DNA from: Christiangramia salexigens
GTDB taxonomy: Bacteria > Bacteroidota > Bacteroidia > Flavobacteriales > Flavobacteriaceae
Length of the DNA: 64,000 nt
NCBI RefSeq assembly: GCF_001889005.1
Contig: NZ_CP018153.1
Coordinates: 2,142,501-2,206,500 of the forward strand
Direction: 5' to 3'
In this document: one piece after another, positions 37,981 to 47,322 of the stretch
Numbering within the stretch: the stretch's first letter is position 1
Layout of the letters: each line of letters starts with the position of its first letter
The notes under the pieces: generated by a model
Seen by the model: the letters and a program-made list of their open reading frames with translations, nothing else
Databases searched by the model: none
Told to the model about the DNA's origin: nothing
Position numbers and translations under genes: made by a program

Positions 37981-39204
37981 ATGAACCTAGATTTAGATAT
38001 ACTGGATATTTTACAGGCATTAAGTCTGTTGCCTTTTCTATATATACTAAATCAATATCTATTCAAGAAACTGGAAGAAAAACACAGTTTCTTTTCAACA
38101 AGGCTGATGAATGTATTATCTGTTTATCATCTGGCCTTTGGATTCATATATTACCTGTATGCCCTTGGACATCCATCAGATTCCAAAAAATACTTTAGTA
38201 GGGTATTTAACACAGAGCATAGCTGGTTTCATTTTTTTCAAACCGAAACCCATTTTATAGATTTTCTATCCTATCCTTTTATCAGGTATCTGGGCTTCAA
38301 TTATGAAATGATGATGGTCCTGTTCACCTGGGTTGGATTTCTTGGTTTCGTGTATGCCTATCTGTTTTTTAAAGAAAATATAACCCTTAAGATAAAGATC
38401 TTCAAAAGGATAGATTTCCTTCTACTGATATTGTTCCTGCCGAATATGCACTTCTGGACAGCCTCGCTGGGGAAAGGAGCTCCTATATTTTTGGGTTTAA
38501 TGCTTTTCGCCTATGCGATAAAACAACCTCAAAGCCGACTATTAACACTATCACTCGGTTCTCTTTTGGTATTTGCTATTAGACCTCATATGCTCTTATT
38601 GATCGCAGCTGGTTCCATTATAGGTGTATTGATGAGCAAGCACTCCATTAGCTGGCAGGAAAAATCCGTCTTTATTGCGGCCTGTACAGGTCTAATGTTC
38701 CTTTTTCACGAACCTATTCTTGAAGTGGTAAAACTGAACAATTCAGATAATCTTTATAAGGATTTTATGGCTTTTACAAGTAACCGGGCTGAAGATCTTG
38801 CCGAGTCTGGAACAGGTGTGAATATGACCGAATATTCTCTTGTGGAAAAGTTCTTTACTTTCTGGTTCAGACCACTTTTCTTCGACGCTCCGGGAATATT
38901 TGGAGTTATAGTCTCTATTGAGAATCTTATTTATTTATTTTTATTTGCGAAGATCTTCAGGCTTAAATTTTTCAGATTTTTGAAGAATGCACCAGCTAAC
39001 GTAAAGGCAAGTCTTGCACTATTTATTATTACCTCATTCGCCATGACTTTCATCATGTCCAATCTTGGGATCATTATAAGGCAAAAAACAATGATTATGT
39101 ACTTTATGTTTTTTGTGATCTATTATTACCTGGGTCATGAGCAAGGTATATCGATCAATCTCAACGCACGATCTCAGGAAGGAAAATTGTCGACCGCTGC
39201 TTAG
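37981..39204 (+). CDS. Polytopic membrane protein of unknown function
   Basis: 407 residues with about nine to ten membrane segments and small loops. The motif LPNMHFWTASLGKGAPIFLGL (about 157-177) followed by FAIRPHMLLL resembles the core of membrane-bound polysaccharide polymerase or oligosaccharide-related proteins (EpsG/Wzy-like), but I cannot assign it to a named family. It stands alone with a divergent SYLF gene upstream and a strong terminator 57 bases downstream. It is the last gene before the fructan island. Confidence 0.6.
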   Translation: MNLDLDILDILQALSLLPFLYILNQYLFKKLEEKHSFFSTRLMNVLSVYHLAFGFIYYLYALGHPSDSKKYFSRVFNTEHSWFHFFQTETHFIDFLSYPFIRYLGFNYEMMMVLFTWVGFLGFVYAYLFFKENITLKIKIFKRIDFLLLILFLPNMHFWTASLGKGAPIFLGLMLFAYAIKQPQSRLLTLSLGSLLVFAIRPHMLLLIAAGSIIGVLMSKHSISWQEKSVFIAACTGLMFLFHEPILEVVKLNNSDNLYKDFMAFTSNRAEDLAESGTGVNMTEYSLVEKFFTFWFRPLFFDAPGIFGVIVSIENLIYLFLFAKIFRLKFFRFLKNAPANVKASLALFIITSFAMTFIMSNLGIIIRQKTMIMYFMFFVIYYYLGHEQGISINLNARSQEGKLSTAA

Positions 39205-39261
39205 CTTCTAGAAAGAATTTTGATTGCCCTATCCATCTATTTAACTATTGAATCAAACCGA

Positions 39262-39291
39262 AAAAAACCTCGCAAAATTGCGAGGTTTTTT
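39262..39291. terminator. Strong bidirectional terminator at the island edge
   Basis: A perfect 13-bp stem, AAAAAACCTCGCA (39262-39274) and TGCGAGGTTTTTT (39279-39291), with a 4-base loop, works in both directions for the membrane protein gene and the fructokinase gene. On the minus strand it directly follows the tRNA-Arg 3' fragment, so it may be the original terminator of that tRNA gene. Confidence 0.88.
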
Positions 39292-39314
39292 GTAGCCTCA
39301 CCTGGAATGCAACC
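39290..39314 (-). repeat. Diverged copy of the tRNA-Arg 3' end (putative distal attachment site)
   Basis: This 25-base segment matches 58788-58812 (3' end of tRNA-Arg(CCT) plus three flanking bases) at 22 of 25 positions. It includes an exact 13-mer, TTGTAGCCTCACC, followed by GGAAT and AACC matches. It has the same orientation as the tRNA gene and lies 19.5 kb downstream of the tRNA 3' end, on the far side of the fructan locus. The 5' two thirds of the tRNA are absent. Confidence 0.7.
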
Positions 39315-39343
39315 CCTTAAATTTTTGAAGCTCGCTAAAGCCT

Positions 39344-40246
39344 TTATTTATGCTTGAAACTATCTACCCAAAGTAATGTATTAATCTCTTCTTCAGCAAT
39401 GGCAGAGTTTGCTCCCGATTTAGAGGCTACTAGGCCAGCTAAAGCGCAAGCAAAGTCCAAAGCCATATTTGGCCTTTTACCTTCAATTAATTGGGCTATA
39501 TAGCCGGCAAGAAAAGAGTCTCCTGCTCCAACTGTATCCTTAACTTTAACTAAAAAGCCCGAATTGTGGTAAAATTCGCCTTTGTGAAATAAAGTTACCC
39601 CACAGGCTCCCTGGGTAACACAAATATGATCTATTTGAGTATGATCTGATACTAGTTTGAGCATTTCGGTAACCGAGCTTGCTTTACCTTCCTCAAGGTA
39701 ATTACAAACTTCCTCAAGCTCTTCCCTATTTAGTTTTATAAAGTCCGCAAAAGACATTAGATCGATCAAGGTATCCAAATTATAGTGAGTCTTTCGCAAA
39801 TTCACATCCAGAACCTTATAATTAGCTACTTCCAGAAGCTTAAAGAGAGTACCTCTAGAAGCGTCATTTCTATTTACCAGACTTCCATATATGAAGTAAT
39901 CAGCATTGGAGACTTTTTTCTTCAGGGTTTGTGTATAATCAATATGGTCCCAGGCCGCCGGAAACTTAATAGTATAAGACGCATTTCCTGCCTGGTCTAT
40001 TTTCACATCGACAACCCCGGTTTCATGTTCTTTATCCCTTTGAATTATATGATTTTGACCATTCTCGCTCAAATATTCAATTAGTCGTTCCCCATATTGA
40101 TCATTCCCAACTTTACTGATGATCGTTGAATCCACATTCAATGAATTCAGTCTCAAAGCAACATTTAAAGGGGCACCTCCAATCTTTTCTCCAGTAGGTA
40201 ATACATCCCAAAGGACCTCACCAAAACAAACTACATTTTTAGACAT
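39344..40246 (-). CDS. Fructokinase (PfkB/ribokinase family)
   Basis: 300 residues. The substrate-binding GGAPLNVALRL motif (residues 23-33) and the PfkB signature DTVGAGDSFLAG with catalytic Asp243 are intact. The neighbourhood of GH32 fructan hydrolases and a sugar porter indicates fructose as substrate, giving fructose 6-phosphate in the cytoplasm. It is the last gene of the fructan operon, 14 bases after a GH32 gene, and is followed by a bidirectional terminator. Confidence 0.92.
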   Translation of the reverse strand: MSKNVVCFGEVLWDVLPTGEKIGGAPLNVALRLNSLNVDSTIISKVGNDQYGERLIEYLSENGQNHIIQRDKEHETGVVDVKIDQAGNASYTIKFPAAWDHIDYTQTLKKKVSNADYFIYGSLVNRNDASRGTLFKLLEVANYKVLDVNLRKTHYNLDTLIDLMSFADFIKLNREELEEVCNYLEEGKASSVTEMLKLVSDHTQIDHICVTQGACGVTLFHKGEFYHNSGFLVKVKDTVGAGDSFLAGYIAQLIEGKRPNMALDFACALAGLVASKSGANSAIAEEEINTLLWVDSFKHK

Positions 40247-40260
40247 ATTTAATTTTGATA

Positions 40261-42507
40261 TTATTCAACATACTTCCAATCAATTCCATTCATTCGCCAC
40301 ACTGAAAATTTCTCTAGTTTCGAATTTTCAGGTCCAGTAATTTCTAATCCAGTGGCATCTTCTACAGGGAAATAAATTCTATCGGTAATAGAAACCTTAT
40401 TGTTGATGTAGATCTCGACCATAGAACGGTCCAAGAATACACGAATATTTAATTCAGTAACATCATCCCCAATTGGTGCTTTTAAAGCTTTAAAATCACG
40501 CTCAGGATTTTTTTGCACTTTATCAAAAACAACAGATTTTGTCTCTGGTTCGTAATAAATCATTGCTTTAGTAAAACCACTCTTTGAACGTCGTACTTCT
40601 ATGCCCTGGCTTGAATTAGATACCTTAAACTTCATTTCAATTTCCAATTGATCGCCAATTACCTCATTAAGATCAGTATTGATAGATTCTTTTGAGCAAT
40701 TATTACATGAAATGAGTTGCTCTCCTCTTAAACTTTTGATTTCTTCAATTGGGGCAAACCTTAACTCCTTAGATTCATTTAACCATAACTCTACAGGAAG
40801 TCCTGCATTGTGAGCCCAGCCCATATCATAGTTATCTAGATTCCCGTACTTACCCTGTGCTATAGAGAACACAATAGTTCTTCCTGTTTTGGGATCTACA
40901 AATCCACTGGGACCTGTAAAACCAAAATCACCATAATCCATTAGTTTTGGTTTAGGATCGTCTGGCACGAATTGTTTTTTATCCTGGTTGAACTCCCCTA
41001 TCCAATAAAATACTTCTACATCTGCTTCATTTCTTAGAGGTAATACTAAGAAGGCATACTTTTCTGTTTTCGTACCATCTTCTCTTCTTAAAGGTAAGAA
41101 AACCGGTAATTCCCAGATACCTCCAAGAAAAGGATACTTTTCGATGTCTGAAATATAAAATGGGTTCACATAACTCCAATTTATAGCATCTTCAGATTCA
41201 AATAGTGGAGCCGTTCCACCTTTGCCCTCGATCCCTGATCCAACGATCAAATAATATTTGTCTTCAACCTGAAAGACAAAAGGATCACGGAATTCATTTC
41301 TCTTATATCCCTCAGGTTTGTCTACGATAATATTTGTTTTCTCCCAGACCTTTAGATTTTTATCTGTTGTATCCCGTGGAATAGCAATAGAGGTATATTG
41401 ATTCTGCTCCTTGGAAAGGTTCCCCGCTGTATAAAATAACATAGGCACGTTTTCGGGCCCAACATAGGCTGAACCTGACCAGATACCGTCTGGTGCCATA
41501 TGCCCCTTTTCAGGAGCTAAGGCAATTTCAGCATGTTTCCAGTTAATCATATCGTCACTTACCCAATGTCCCCAGTGAATTTGCCCCCAGTAAGGGCCAA
41601 ATGGATTGTGTTGATAGAACAAATGATACTTCCCATTGTAATACAAAGGTGCATGTGGTTCGTTCATCCAGTGCGCAGGAGCTGTAGCGTGATAAGCTGG
41701 TTTAAAAGGTTCCTTTGAATATTTAGAATAATCTAATCGTAAAGCCATTTGAAGTTCCTGATTTCTTATATCAATTAAATCATTTCCATTAACCTCACCA
41801 GTTTCTCCCGGTTTAGCTATTTTAATTTCATCAAGTAACCCACTTATCATATTGAACTTGAATTTTTCACCAAAGCCACTTGCGTTGGAATTTCTACCAA
41901 TTCTCAAATTCAGTTTTTCACCGAAAAAATTTTTAAAATCTAGTACAAAAGATTCCTCTAAAACATATTCATCATTTATTCGAAGGTTTATCTCATCACC
42001 AATTTTCTTTATCGAAACATAGTTCCATCGATTTTTGTCCAAATACGATTCTTCATTAGTTAATCTTTCTGAGGTAACACCTTGCTCATATTCTATGGCC
42101 AATTGGCCATGTTTAAGTAGGCCGATTCTTAAAGCAGTAGTATCCCTAGGACTATAAAAATCAAGGATTGATGAAACTTTATTACCAATTGCACTATCGA
42201 AGGCCCTTGGTGCAAACCAGAAACTAAGCTCAAAATCACTATTTAGTTCAACATTCTCGATCTCTAAATAGGTAGAATATCCATCAAACAGGAGACTTTC
42301 ATTTTCAACACCTTGCTTCTTCCATAAATACTGAGGTTTGGATCCATTTAAAGAATACGAGGAATTAAAAAGTTCGGCTTGATTATTCTTCTGAAAATTC
42401 TCCCACCAGTCCGTACCATCAAAACTCAAGTTTAGTTCTGCCTGTTGTGAGCTAACAACCTTTGTGAATAAAGAAAGTATACCAAAAAAGAGAGCTGTTC
42501 TGAACAT
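40261..42507 (-). CDS. GH32 enzyme with N-terminal LamG-like domain and Glu at the nucleophile position
   Basis: 748 residues: signal peptide (ALFFGILSLFTKVVSS), a concanavalin-like/LamG module (about 25-235), the GH32 five-bladed propeller (about 265-590) and the C-terminal beta-sandwich (about 600-748). RDP (Asp408, FRDPFVF) and the acid/base Glu466 (IWELPVF) are present. The first motif, normally WMNDPNG, reads WMNEPHA with Glu283 where the nucleophile Asp is expected. The enzyme should act on fructan or fructo-oligosaccharides, but this change may alter activity or specificity. A strong hairpin separates it from the upstream DUF4960 gene. Confidence 0.9.
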   Translation of the reverse strand: MFRTALFFGILSLFTKVVSSQQAELNLSFDGTDWWENFQKNNQAELFNSSYSLNGSKPQYLWKKQGVENESLLFDGYSTYLEIENVELNSDFELSFWFAPRAFDSAIGNKVSSILDFYSPRDTTALRIGLLKHGQLAIEYEQGVTSERLTNEESYLDKNRWNYVSIKKIGDEINLRINDEYVLEESFVLDFKNFFGEKLNLRIGRNSNASGFGEKFKFNMISGLLDEIKIAKPGETGEVNGNDLIDIRNQELQMALRLDYSKYSKEPFKPAYHATAPAHWMNEPHAPLYYNGKYHLFYQHNPFGPYWGQIHWGHWVSDDMINWKHAEIALAPEKGHMAPDGIWSGSAYVGPENVPMLFYTAGNLSKEQNQYTSIAIPRDTTDKNLKVWEKTNIIVDKPEGYKRNEFRDPFVFQVEDKYYLIVGSGIEGKGGTAPLFESEDAINWSYVNPFYISDIEKYPFLGGIWELPVFLPLRREDGTKTEKYAFLVLPLRNEADVEVFYWIGEFNQDKKQFVPDDPKPKLMDYGDFGFTGPSGFVDPKTGRTIVFSIAQGKYGNLDNYDMGWAHNAGLPVELWLNESKELRFAPIEEIKSLRGEQLISCNNCSKESINTDLNEVIGDQLEIEMKFKVSNSSQGIEVRRSKSGFTKAMIYYEPETKSVVFDKVQKNPERDFKALKAPIGDDVTELNIRVFLDRSMVEIYINNKVSITDRIYFPVEDATGLEITGPENSKLEKFSVWRMNGIDWKYVE

Positions 42508-42521
42508 ATATAAAATTAAAA

Positions 42522-42554
42522 ACTGGCTGAAGAATTATTATTCCTTCAGCCAGT
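42522..42554 (-). terminator. Intercistronic terminator-like hairpin inside the fructan operon
   Basis: A perfect 11-bp stem, ACTGGCTGAAG (42522-42532) and CTTCAGCCAGT (42544-42554), with an 11-base loop. On the minus strand it is followed by TTTTTAATTTTAT, ending just before the GH32 start. It probably lowers read-through into the last two genes (GH32, fructokinase). Confidence 0.72.
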
Positions 42555-42567
42555 GTTAGACTAATTC

Positions 42568-43725
42568 TTAAAGAGTAGACAAATAGTCAATGGAATTCTT
42601 ATAAATAGCTTCAATATTATTTCTGTATTCATTCGTACGACCATCATTCATATTCCACTCTATACCTCCTATACCTATAGCTATTATAGTACCGCTATAA
42701 GGAGGTTTAGGCTGAAACTCTATGATTCCTGGACAACATTCATCTGCAACTCCTCCCCAAACAGCTAAAACTACTCCATTATACAGTCTTTCAAACTCAC
42801 CGAATTGACCAAGTTGATGTCCCGCACCTAAGAGAGGTGAAGCATCCCAAAGGTTATTATGGTCTTCTCTGTATCCTGCATCTATTATGGGTATGAATCC
42901 GTTTTCATCAAATTCAATGAGGCCAGGGTTATACGTGTAAATCGGGTGATTGAGTTTCGAATTCACGAATTTCACCCCACCATCAATGATCCAGGTATCT
43001 GGAGACTCAAAACCTCCCCCATTCCCTTGGATTGTTTGTAATCCACTGTTATCTCTACCAATTGTCTCAGCAAAGCTTGTCGCCATACCTCCTAAAAGTA
43101 ACTTTCCACCTTCTACTACATATTGAATAAATGCAGATTTATTATTTCCTTCGGTAAATACTGCAGGTAGTTCTGAAGAACCTACCTGATCATAATAAAA
43201 TACTACAACATTAAATTCCTCCAGGTCTTCATAAGTGACTTCGGCAGCGTTCAGATATTCAAAATCATTAAGATAGGTATCTTTAACCCACTGGGCTGCT
43301 GCGACGATATCATCATCTGCATTTGCAATTAACTCATCATAGCTTTCTGCTTCTCCGAGGAAACCAATTTTACTTGGAAGTACCCTGGTTATAAGTTGAT
43401 AATTTCGAGTTGACGTACCATAGGTAACTGAAACTTCCTGTCTTTGAGAAAGATCAAGAACTGTCCCACTGGGTGGGTTGATCTCTACTCCTTGTGGAGC
43501 CTTAATTTCCAATTCTACATTGGTAATATCGGTTCTGGGAGGCAACACCAGGTTTATAGTACCCTGTAAATCGTTTACAGTGGCATTGGTCCCGTTACCC
43601 TTCAAAGAGGTTACAATATTAAGAACCGGGTCTAAATCTTCGTCGTAATTATCCCTTTCATCACAGCCCATGAACATAGTCATGGATATGAAACAGAGAA
43701 TATAAAATTTATACTTCTTTATCAT
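42568..43725 (-). CDS. DUF4960-type surface lipoprotein of the fructan locus (short paralog)
   Basis: 385 residues from the ATG at 43725; a TTG six bases upstream is less likely. Lipobox Cys21 (MFMGC) is followed by DERD. An N-terminal DUF5018-like beta domain (about 35-118, ATVNDLQGTINLVLPPRTDITNVEL) leads to a DUF4960-like domain (about 120-385) with KIGFLGEAESYDELIANADDDIVAAAQW and a C-terminal GGIEWNMNDGRTNEYRNNIEAIYKN. No catalytic residues are recognised. Comparable proteins in levan loci of Bacteroides are surface glycan-binding proteins, so a fructan-binding role is inferred. It is a shorter paralog of the preceding gene, 13 bases upstream. Confidence 0.78.
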   Translation of the reverse strand: MIKKYKFYILCFISMTMFMGCDERDNYDEDLDPVLNIVTSLKGNGTNATVNDLQGTINLVLPPRTDITNVELEIKAPQGVEINPPSGTVLDLSQRQEVSVTYGTSTRNYQLITRVLPSKIGFLGEAESYDELIANADDDIVAAAQWVKDTYLNDFEYLNAAEVTYEDLEEFNVVVFYYDQVGSSELPAVFTEGNNKSAFIQYVVEGGKLLLGGMATSFAETIGRDNSGLQTIQGNGGGFESPDTWIIDGGVKFVNSKLNHPIYTYNPGLIEFDENGFIPIIDAGYREDHNNLWDASPLLGAGHQLGQFGEFERLYNGVVLAVWGGVADECCPGIIEFQPKPPYSGTIIAIGIGGIEWNMNDGRTNEYRNNIEAIYKNSIDYLSTL

Positions 43726-43738
43726 TGTCAATGATTTA

Positions 43739-45568
43739 TTAGTCTTCTAAGTTATACAGGTAATCTAAAATGTTTCCAGTAAAGGTTTCGATGTTTGATT
43801 GGTAATCATTTACAGTTCCATTAGAATCCCATTCATATCCAACGATCGTGTTTTGGATACTGAATATAGAACCTTTGAACTCTGTTGAGATCTGATCGTC
43901 AAACATTTCGTGGGTATTCATATCTGTTCTGTTCCAAAGTACGGCTCCATATCCAAAGGCATCCCCTATGAAACTAAGTGTACCGAATTTTGTTGCAGAT
44001 AAAGTCTGCTCGAAAGTCGTCGCAGCGTCCTGTCCGCAACAACTTGGATCTAATATTCCATCAAAATGTTGCCACCAGATCAATCGGACTTCTCTTGTAG
44101 CAGAATTTTGCAGCGCAAGGTATTCGCCATTCTCAAAGCTTAACCCGTCAAATACTGGGTGTCCCTGCCTATCCTGTGAATTATTAGCTGGTCGCATACC
44201 CAGACCCCAAATATCGTCTGCAGGTTTTCCTGTGTCGACACAACCTGCTGATTCGGCACAACCGAATTCTGAATAAACATAATTACCAGGTTCTCTAGGT
44301 GCGGAAAAGTCTGCCGGAACTCGATCTAATGAGAAAATCAATGGATTAGCATCTCCCGCGATTAACATATCTCCACCATTCTGTACCCAATTTTTCAAGA
44401 CCTGGGCTTTAGCTCCTTCAGGTCTTAAACTAGGAGGTAATAAAGTTGCCACATTATCAGGAGTAGCGCTATAACCTAAATCTTCAGCGGGGGTTAGATA
44501 ATAAATCATGGCCACCTTAATTTCAGCCATGGATTGTGGAGAAATCTCACTGAACTGAATATATTCAAAATCCTCTCCGTAAGTGTTCTGCATCCAAGTA
44601 GCAGCCGCCTTAGCATCATCGTCTACCAATGAGGCAATATCTGCCTGTTCCCCTAAAAATGCATACTTTGTAGGATTAGCCTGCTGTGTCTCCACAGTTA
44701 CAGTATACGTTTTAGTTAGATCTTCTGTATTAGTTACAGTATATTCTACAGGATTAGTAAAATCCACCTCTTCTTCTGAAGCGGGGCTTACAGATTGTCC
44801 TTCAGGCACCTCAATAACCGGACTTAAACCAGAGAGGTCTGTTCCTGCTGGAACTGATACGTAAATCGTATTTTCTTCATTGTCGACAACTCCGGAAGAC
44901 TCTCCAATAGTAAAAGAACTGATTTTTGGAGCTTCTATTTGTTCTACTGTTACAGTGTATTCCGTGGCACTGAATCCATCATTAGAAAGCACGGTGTAAG
45001 TAACCGGATTAGTGAAATTTCTGGAGACCCCAGATGCTACATCCACACTAGTTCCATCTGCAATTACAAAATTGGGGGCCAGATTTGCTATATCACCATC
45101 CTGGCTACCAATTTCAATATAAATGGTATTATTTTCTTCATCAATCTCAGCAACGTTTTCCCCTATAGCAAAGCTTAAAACTTTAGGATCTCCGTAAGCG
45201 CCAATTGAAGCCGTATATTCTCTATTTGCTCCATTTTCAGCCATGGTTTGAAAAACTACTGGCCCATTCGAAAAATCAATGGTCGAACCTGATTCAGGGG
45301 TTACAGTGGTACCTTCAGGTGCCGTTAAGTCTACCGTTACCGAAGAAAGATCAGTTCCCGCAGGTAACGTCATGGTTATGGTTGCTGAAGTATGTTCTAT
45401 TTGAGCAAATTCTCCATTGATCTCAAAAGATCTTATTATGGCCTGAGCGAAGTCTGGCACTACATCGTCAAAATTATCATCATCTTCACTACAGCTGTTT
45501 AGCAGGAAAAATGGCAATAAGAGTAACATACCAGCAGCATACCTTACTATATTTTTCAGTGATTTCAT
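43739..45568 (-). CDS. DUF4960-type surface lipoprotein with three DUF5018-like repeats (long paralog)
   Basis: 609 residues. Lipobox Cys26 (LLNSC) is followed by SEDDD. Three beta-rich repeats (about 40-125, 130-210 and 215-295), each with a LPAGTDLSSVTVDLTAPEGT-type or VPAGTDLSGLSPVIEVPEGQ-type core and a closing YTVTVE strand, project a DUF4960-like domain (about 298-609) that shares with its neighbour the start YAFLGEQADIASLVDDDAKAAATW and the end GYEWDSNGTVNDYQSNIETF. Probably a fructan-binding surface protein held away from the membrane by the repeats (inference). It lies directly after SusD. Confidence 0.8.
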   Translation of the reverse strand: MKSLKNIVRYAAGMLLLLPFFLLNSCSEDDDNFDDVVPDFAQAIIRSFEINGEFAQIEHTSATITMTLPAGTDLSSVTVDLTAPEGTTVTPESGSTIDFSNGPVVFQTMAENGANREYTASIGAYGDPKVLSFAIGENVAEIDEENNTIYIEIGSQDGDIANLAPNFVIADGTSVDVASGVSRNFTNPVTYTVLSNDGFSATEYTVTVEQIEAPKISSFTIGESSGVVDNEENTIYVSVPAGTDLSGLSPVIEVPEGQSVSPASEEEVDFTNPVEYTVTNTEDLTKTYTVTVETQQANPTKYAFLGEQADIASLVDDDAKAAATWMQNTYGEDFEYIQFSEISPQSMAEIKVAMIYYLTPAEDLGYSATPDNVATLLPPSLRPEGAKAQVLKNWVQNGGDMLIAGDANPLIFSLDRVPADFSAPREPGNYVYSEFGCAESAGCVDTGKPADDIWGLGMRPANNSQDRQGHPVFDGLSFENGEYLALQNSATREVRLIWWQHFDGILDPSCCGQDAATTFEQTLSATKFGTLSFIGDAFGYGAVLWNRTDMNTHEMFDDQISTEFKGSIFSIQNTIVGYEWDSNGTVNDYQSNIETFTGNILDYLYNLED

Positions 45569-45600
45569 TTTAGAAAGTTTTAATTGATTTTGATTAGTTT

Positions 45601-47313
45601 TTAATATCCGGATCGTTGAGTATATGTACCTCCACTAGCATCTATCTCCACCTGTGGGATCGGTAAATAATATTCGTGGGGTTCAAGGCTTGCCCCTGTT
45701 AAATAAGGTCTTCTAGCCTGTTCACTTGCTACATACTCACTTATATACGCATCAGCAATACCCCATCTTACAAGATCAAAAAATCTGTGCCCCTCATTTG
45801 CAAGCTCAAGTCTTCTTTCAAATCTTAGTGCCTGTATTGCCATTTCCTGAGACATACTAGTTGAATATGGTTCAATAAGGTAATTTGCAGCGTCCTCAGA
45901 AGGATTTTCAAAGTCCTTCACATAGGGAGAGTTCTTTGCTCTAAGGCGAATCTGATTGATGAGTTCAATCCCCGTAGCAACTTCTCCTAATTCTATTGAG
46001 GCTTCTGCTTTCCATAGAAGTAAATCGGAATACTTGATTAAAGGAAAGTCAAGATTTCCTAGGGCCCATGGGAATCCATTAGGATTCGACGCCATTCCAT
46101 CTGAAGTAGGATAGATCATGTTTTTCTTTCTTACATACAAACCATAAGTTCCACTATCCCTGCTCCAGTTTTCCTGTTGAGCCATAGGTTCCCAATCTTT
46201 CCATGTAATTCCAGGTCTTCCTATAACGTGATCAAGCCTGGGATCTACCAGATCCTCCTGATCAACATTTAATGAGTTATAAGAATTGAATAGTGGTAAT
46301 CCATCCTCTCCAACCTTATATGCATTGGCTAGATTTTGTGAAGGTTTATGGAAGTCATCACCGTTCAGATATGGGTGGTTTGGATTGTCAGATGGACTAT
46401 CTGGTGAATTCAAAAGGTCTCCGAAATTTAGATTACCATATTGTGATCCATCATTTATAGAAAATTGTATTGCAAAAATATTCTCTGGGTTTCCATAACC
46501 TGGTTCTGAATATAATCTTTCGATATCCTCAACTAGCCTATATTGACCAGAATTGATTACAATATTTGTTTGATTAATCACCTTTTGCCAATCCTCTTGA
46601 AACAGATGAGCTTTAGCCAAATATGATCTGGCTACCATTTCATTGACTCTACCCAGATCTGGCTGAGTTGCCGGAAGTAAACCTATTGCCCTGTTTAGAT
46701 CTCCTTCAATTTTTTCCCAAATAAAAGCCTCATCAAACGTGTTTGGTATATTAGTGAGGTCAGTTACTGGAGTGTTCTCATCATACCATACAATCGAACC
46801 GAAATTCTTCATCGCTTCGAAATAGAAGTGAGCTCTTAGAGTGTATAACTCTCCCAGTCTTACATCCCTATTCTCAAATTCTCCATCTTCCAGATTCACT
46901 AAAAACCTGATTCCAGTGTCAACCCTTTTTAAGCCAAAATAGATAGATCTCCATAGATTATAGACATTATCGCTGGACGGGAATAAATTATGGGTTTCCA
47001 GTTGGTGCATACCACCTCCAGGATTATCTCCAGTTCCACCTCCTCCTTTATAGGCATCTCCAGAACGGATATCAGATGTTGGCCAGTTTGAAGGAGCATG
47101 GTCAAACGGCCATAAATCTCTAAATTCTCCGGTATTATACCTGTAGTCCAAAGCACTGTATGCTGCAATAACTAGTTGTTCAGGCTCTAAATTGTCCTCC
47201 GAAATCGTATTATATTCTGTTACATCCAGATCATCTTCTGAAACACAGCCGACGATCAATGTTATTCCAAGAAGGAATAATCCAATTATTGATTTGTTCA
47301 TTGTTCTTTTCAT
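45601..47313 (-). CDS. SusD/RagB family outer-membrane lipoprotein (fructan locus)
   Basis: 570 residues with lipobox Cys23 (IVGCVSEDD). SusD features are EQLVIAAYSALDYRYN near the N-terminus, LYTLRAHFYFEAMKNFGSIVWYDENTPV, and the C-terminal FPLIKYSDLLLWKAEASIELGE and RRLELANEGHRFFDLVRWG. It should cap the adjacent SusC and bind fructan at the surface. It starts 9 bases after susC. Longer than the laminarin-locus SusD by about 80 residues, mainly in the middle glycan-binding loops. Confidence 0.94.
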   Translation of the reverse strand: MKRTMNKSIIGLFLLGITLIVGCVSEDDLDVTEYNTISEDNLEPEQLVIAAYSALDYRYNTGEFRDLWPFDHAPSNWPTSDIRSGDAYKGGGGTGDNPGGGMHQLETHNLFPSSDNVYNLWRSIYFGLKRVDTGIRFLVNLEDGEFENRDVRLGELYTLRAHFYFEAMKNFGSIVWYDENTPVTDLTNIPNTFDEAFIWEKIEGDLNRAIGLLPATQPDLGRVNEMVARSYLAKAHLFQEDWQKVINQTNIVINSGQYRLVEDIERLYSEPGYGNPENIFAIQFSINDGSQYGNLNFGDLLNSPDSPSDNPNHPYLNGDDFHKPSQNLANAYKVGEDGLPLFNSYNSLNVDQEDLVDPRLDHVIGRPGITWKDWEPMAQQENWSRDSGTYGLYVRKKNMIYPTSDGMASNPNGFPWALGNLDFPLIKYSDLLLWKAEASIELGEVATGIELINQIRLRAKNSPYVKDFENPSEDAANYLIEPYSTSMSQEMAIQALRFERRLELANEGHRFFDLVRWGIADAYISEYVASEQARRPYLTGASLEPHEYYLPIPQVEIDASGGTYTQRSGY

Positions 47314-47322
47314 AAGATGTTT

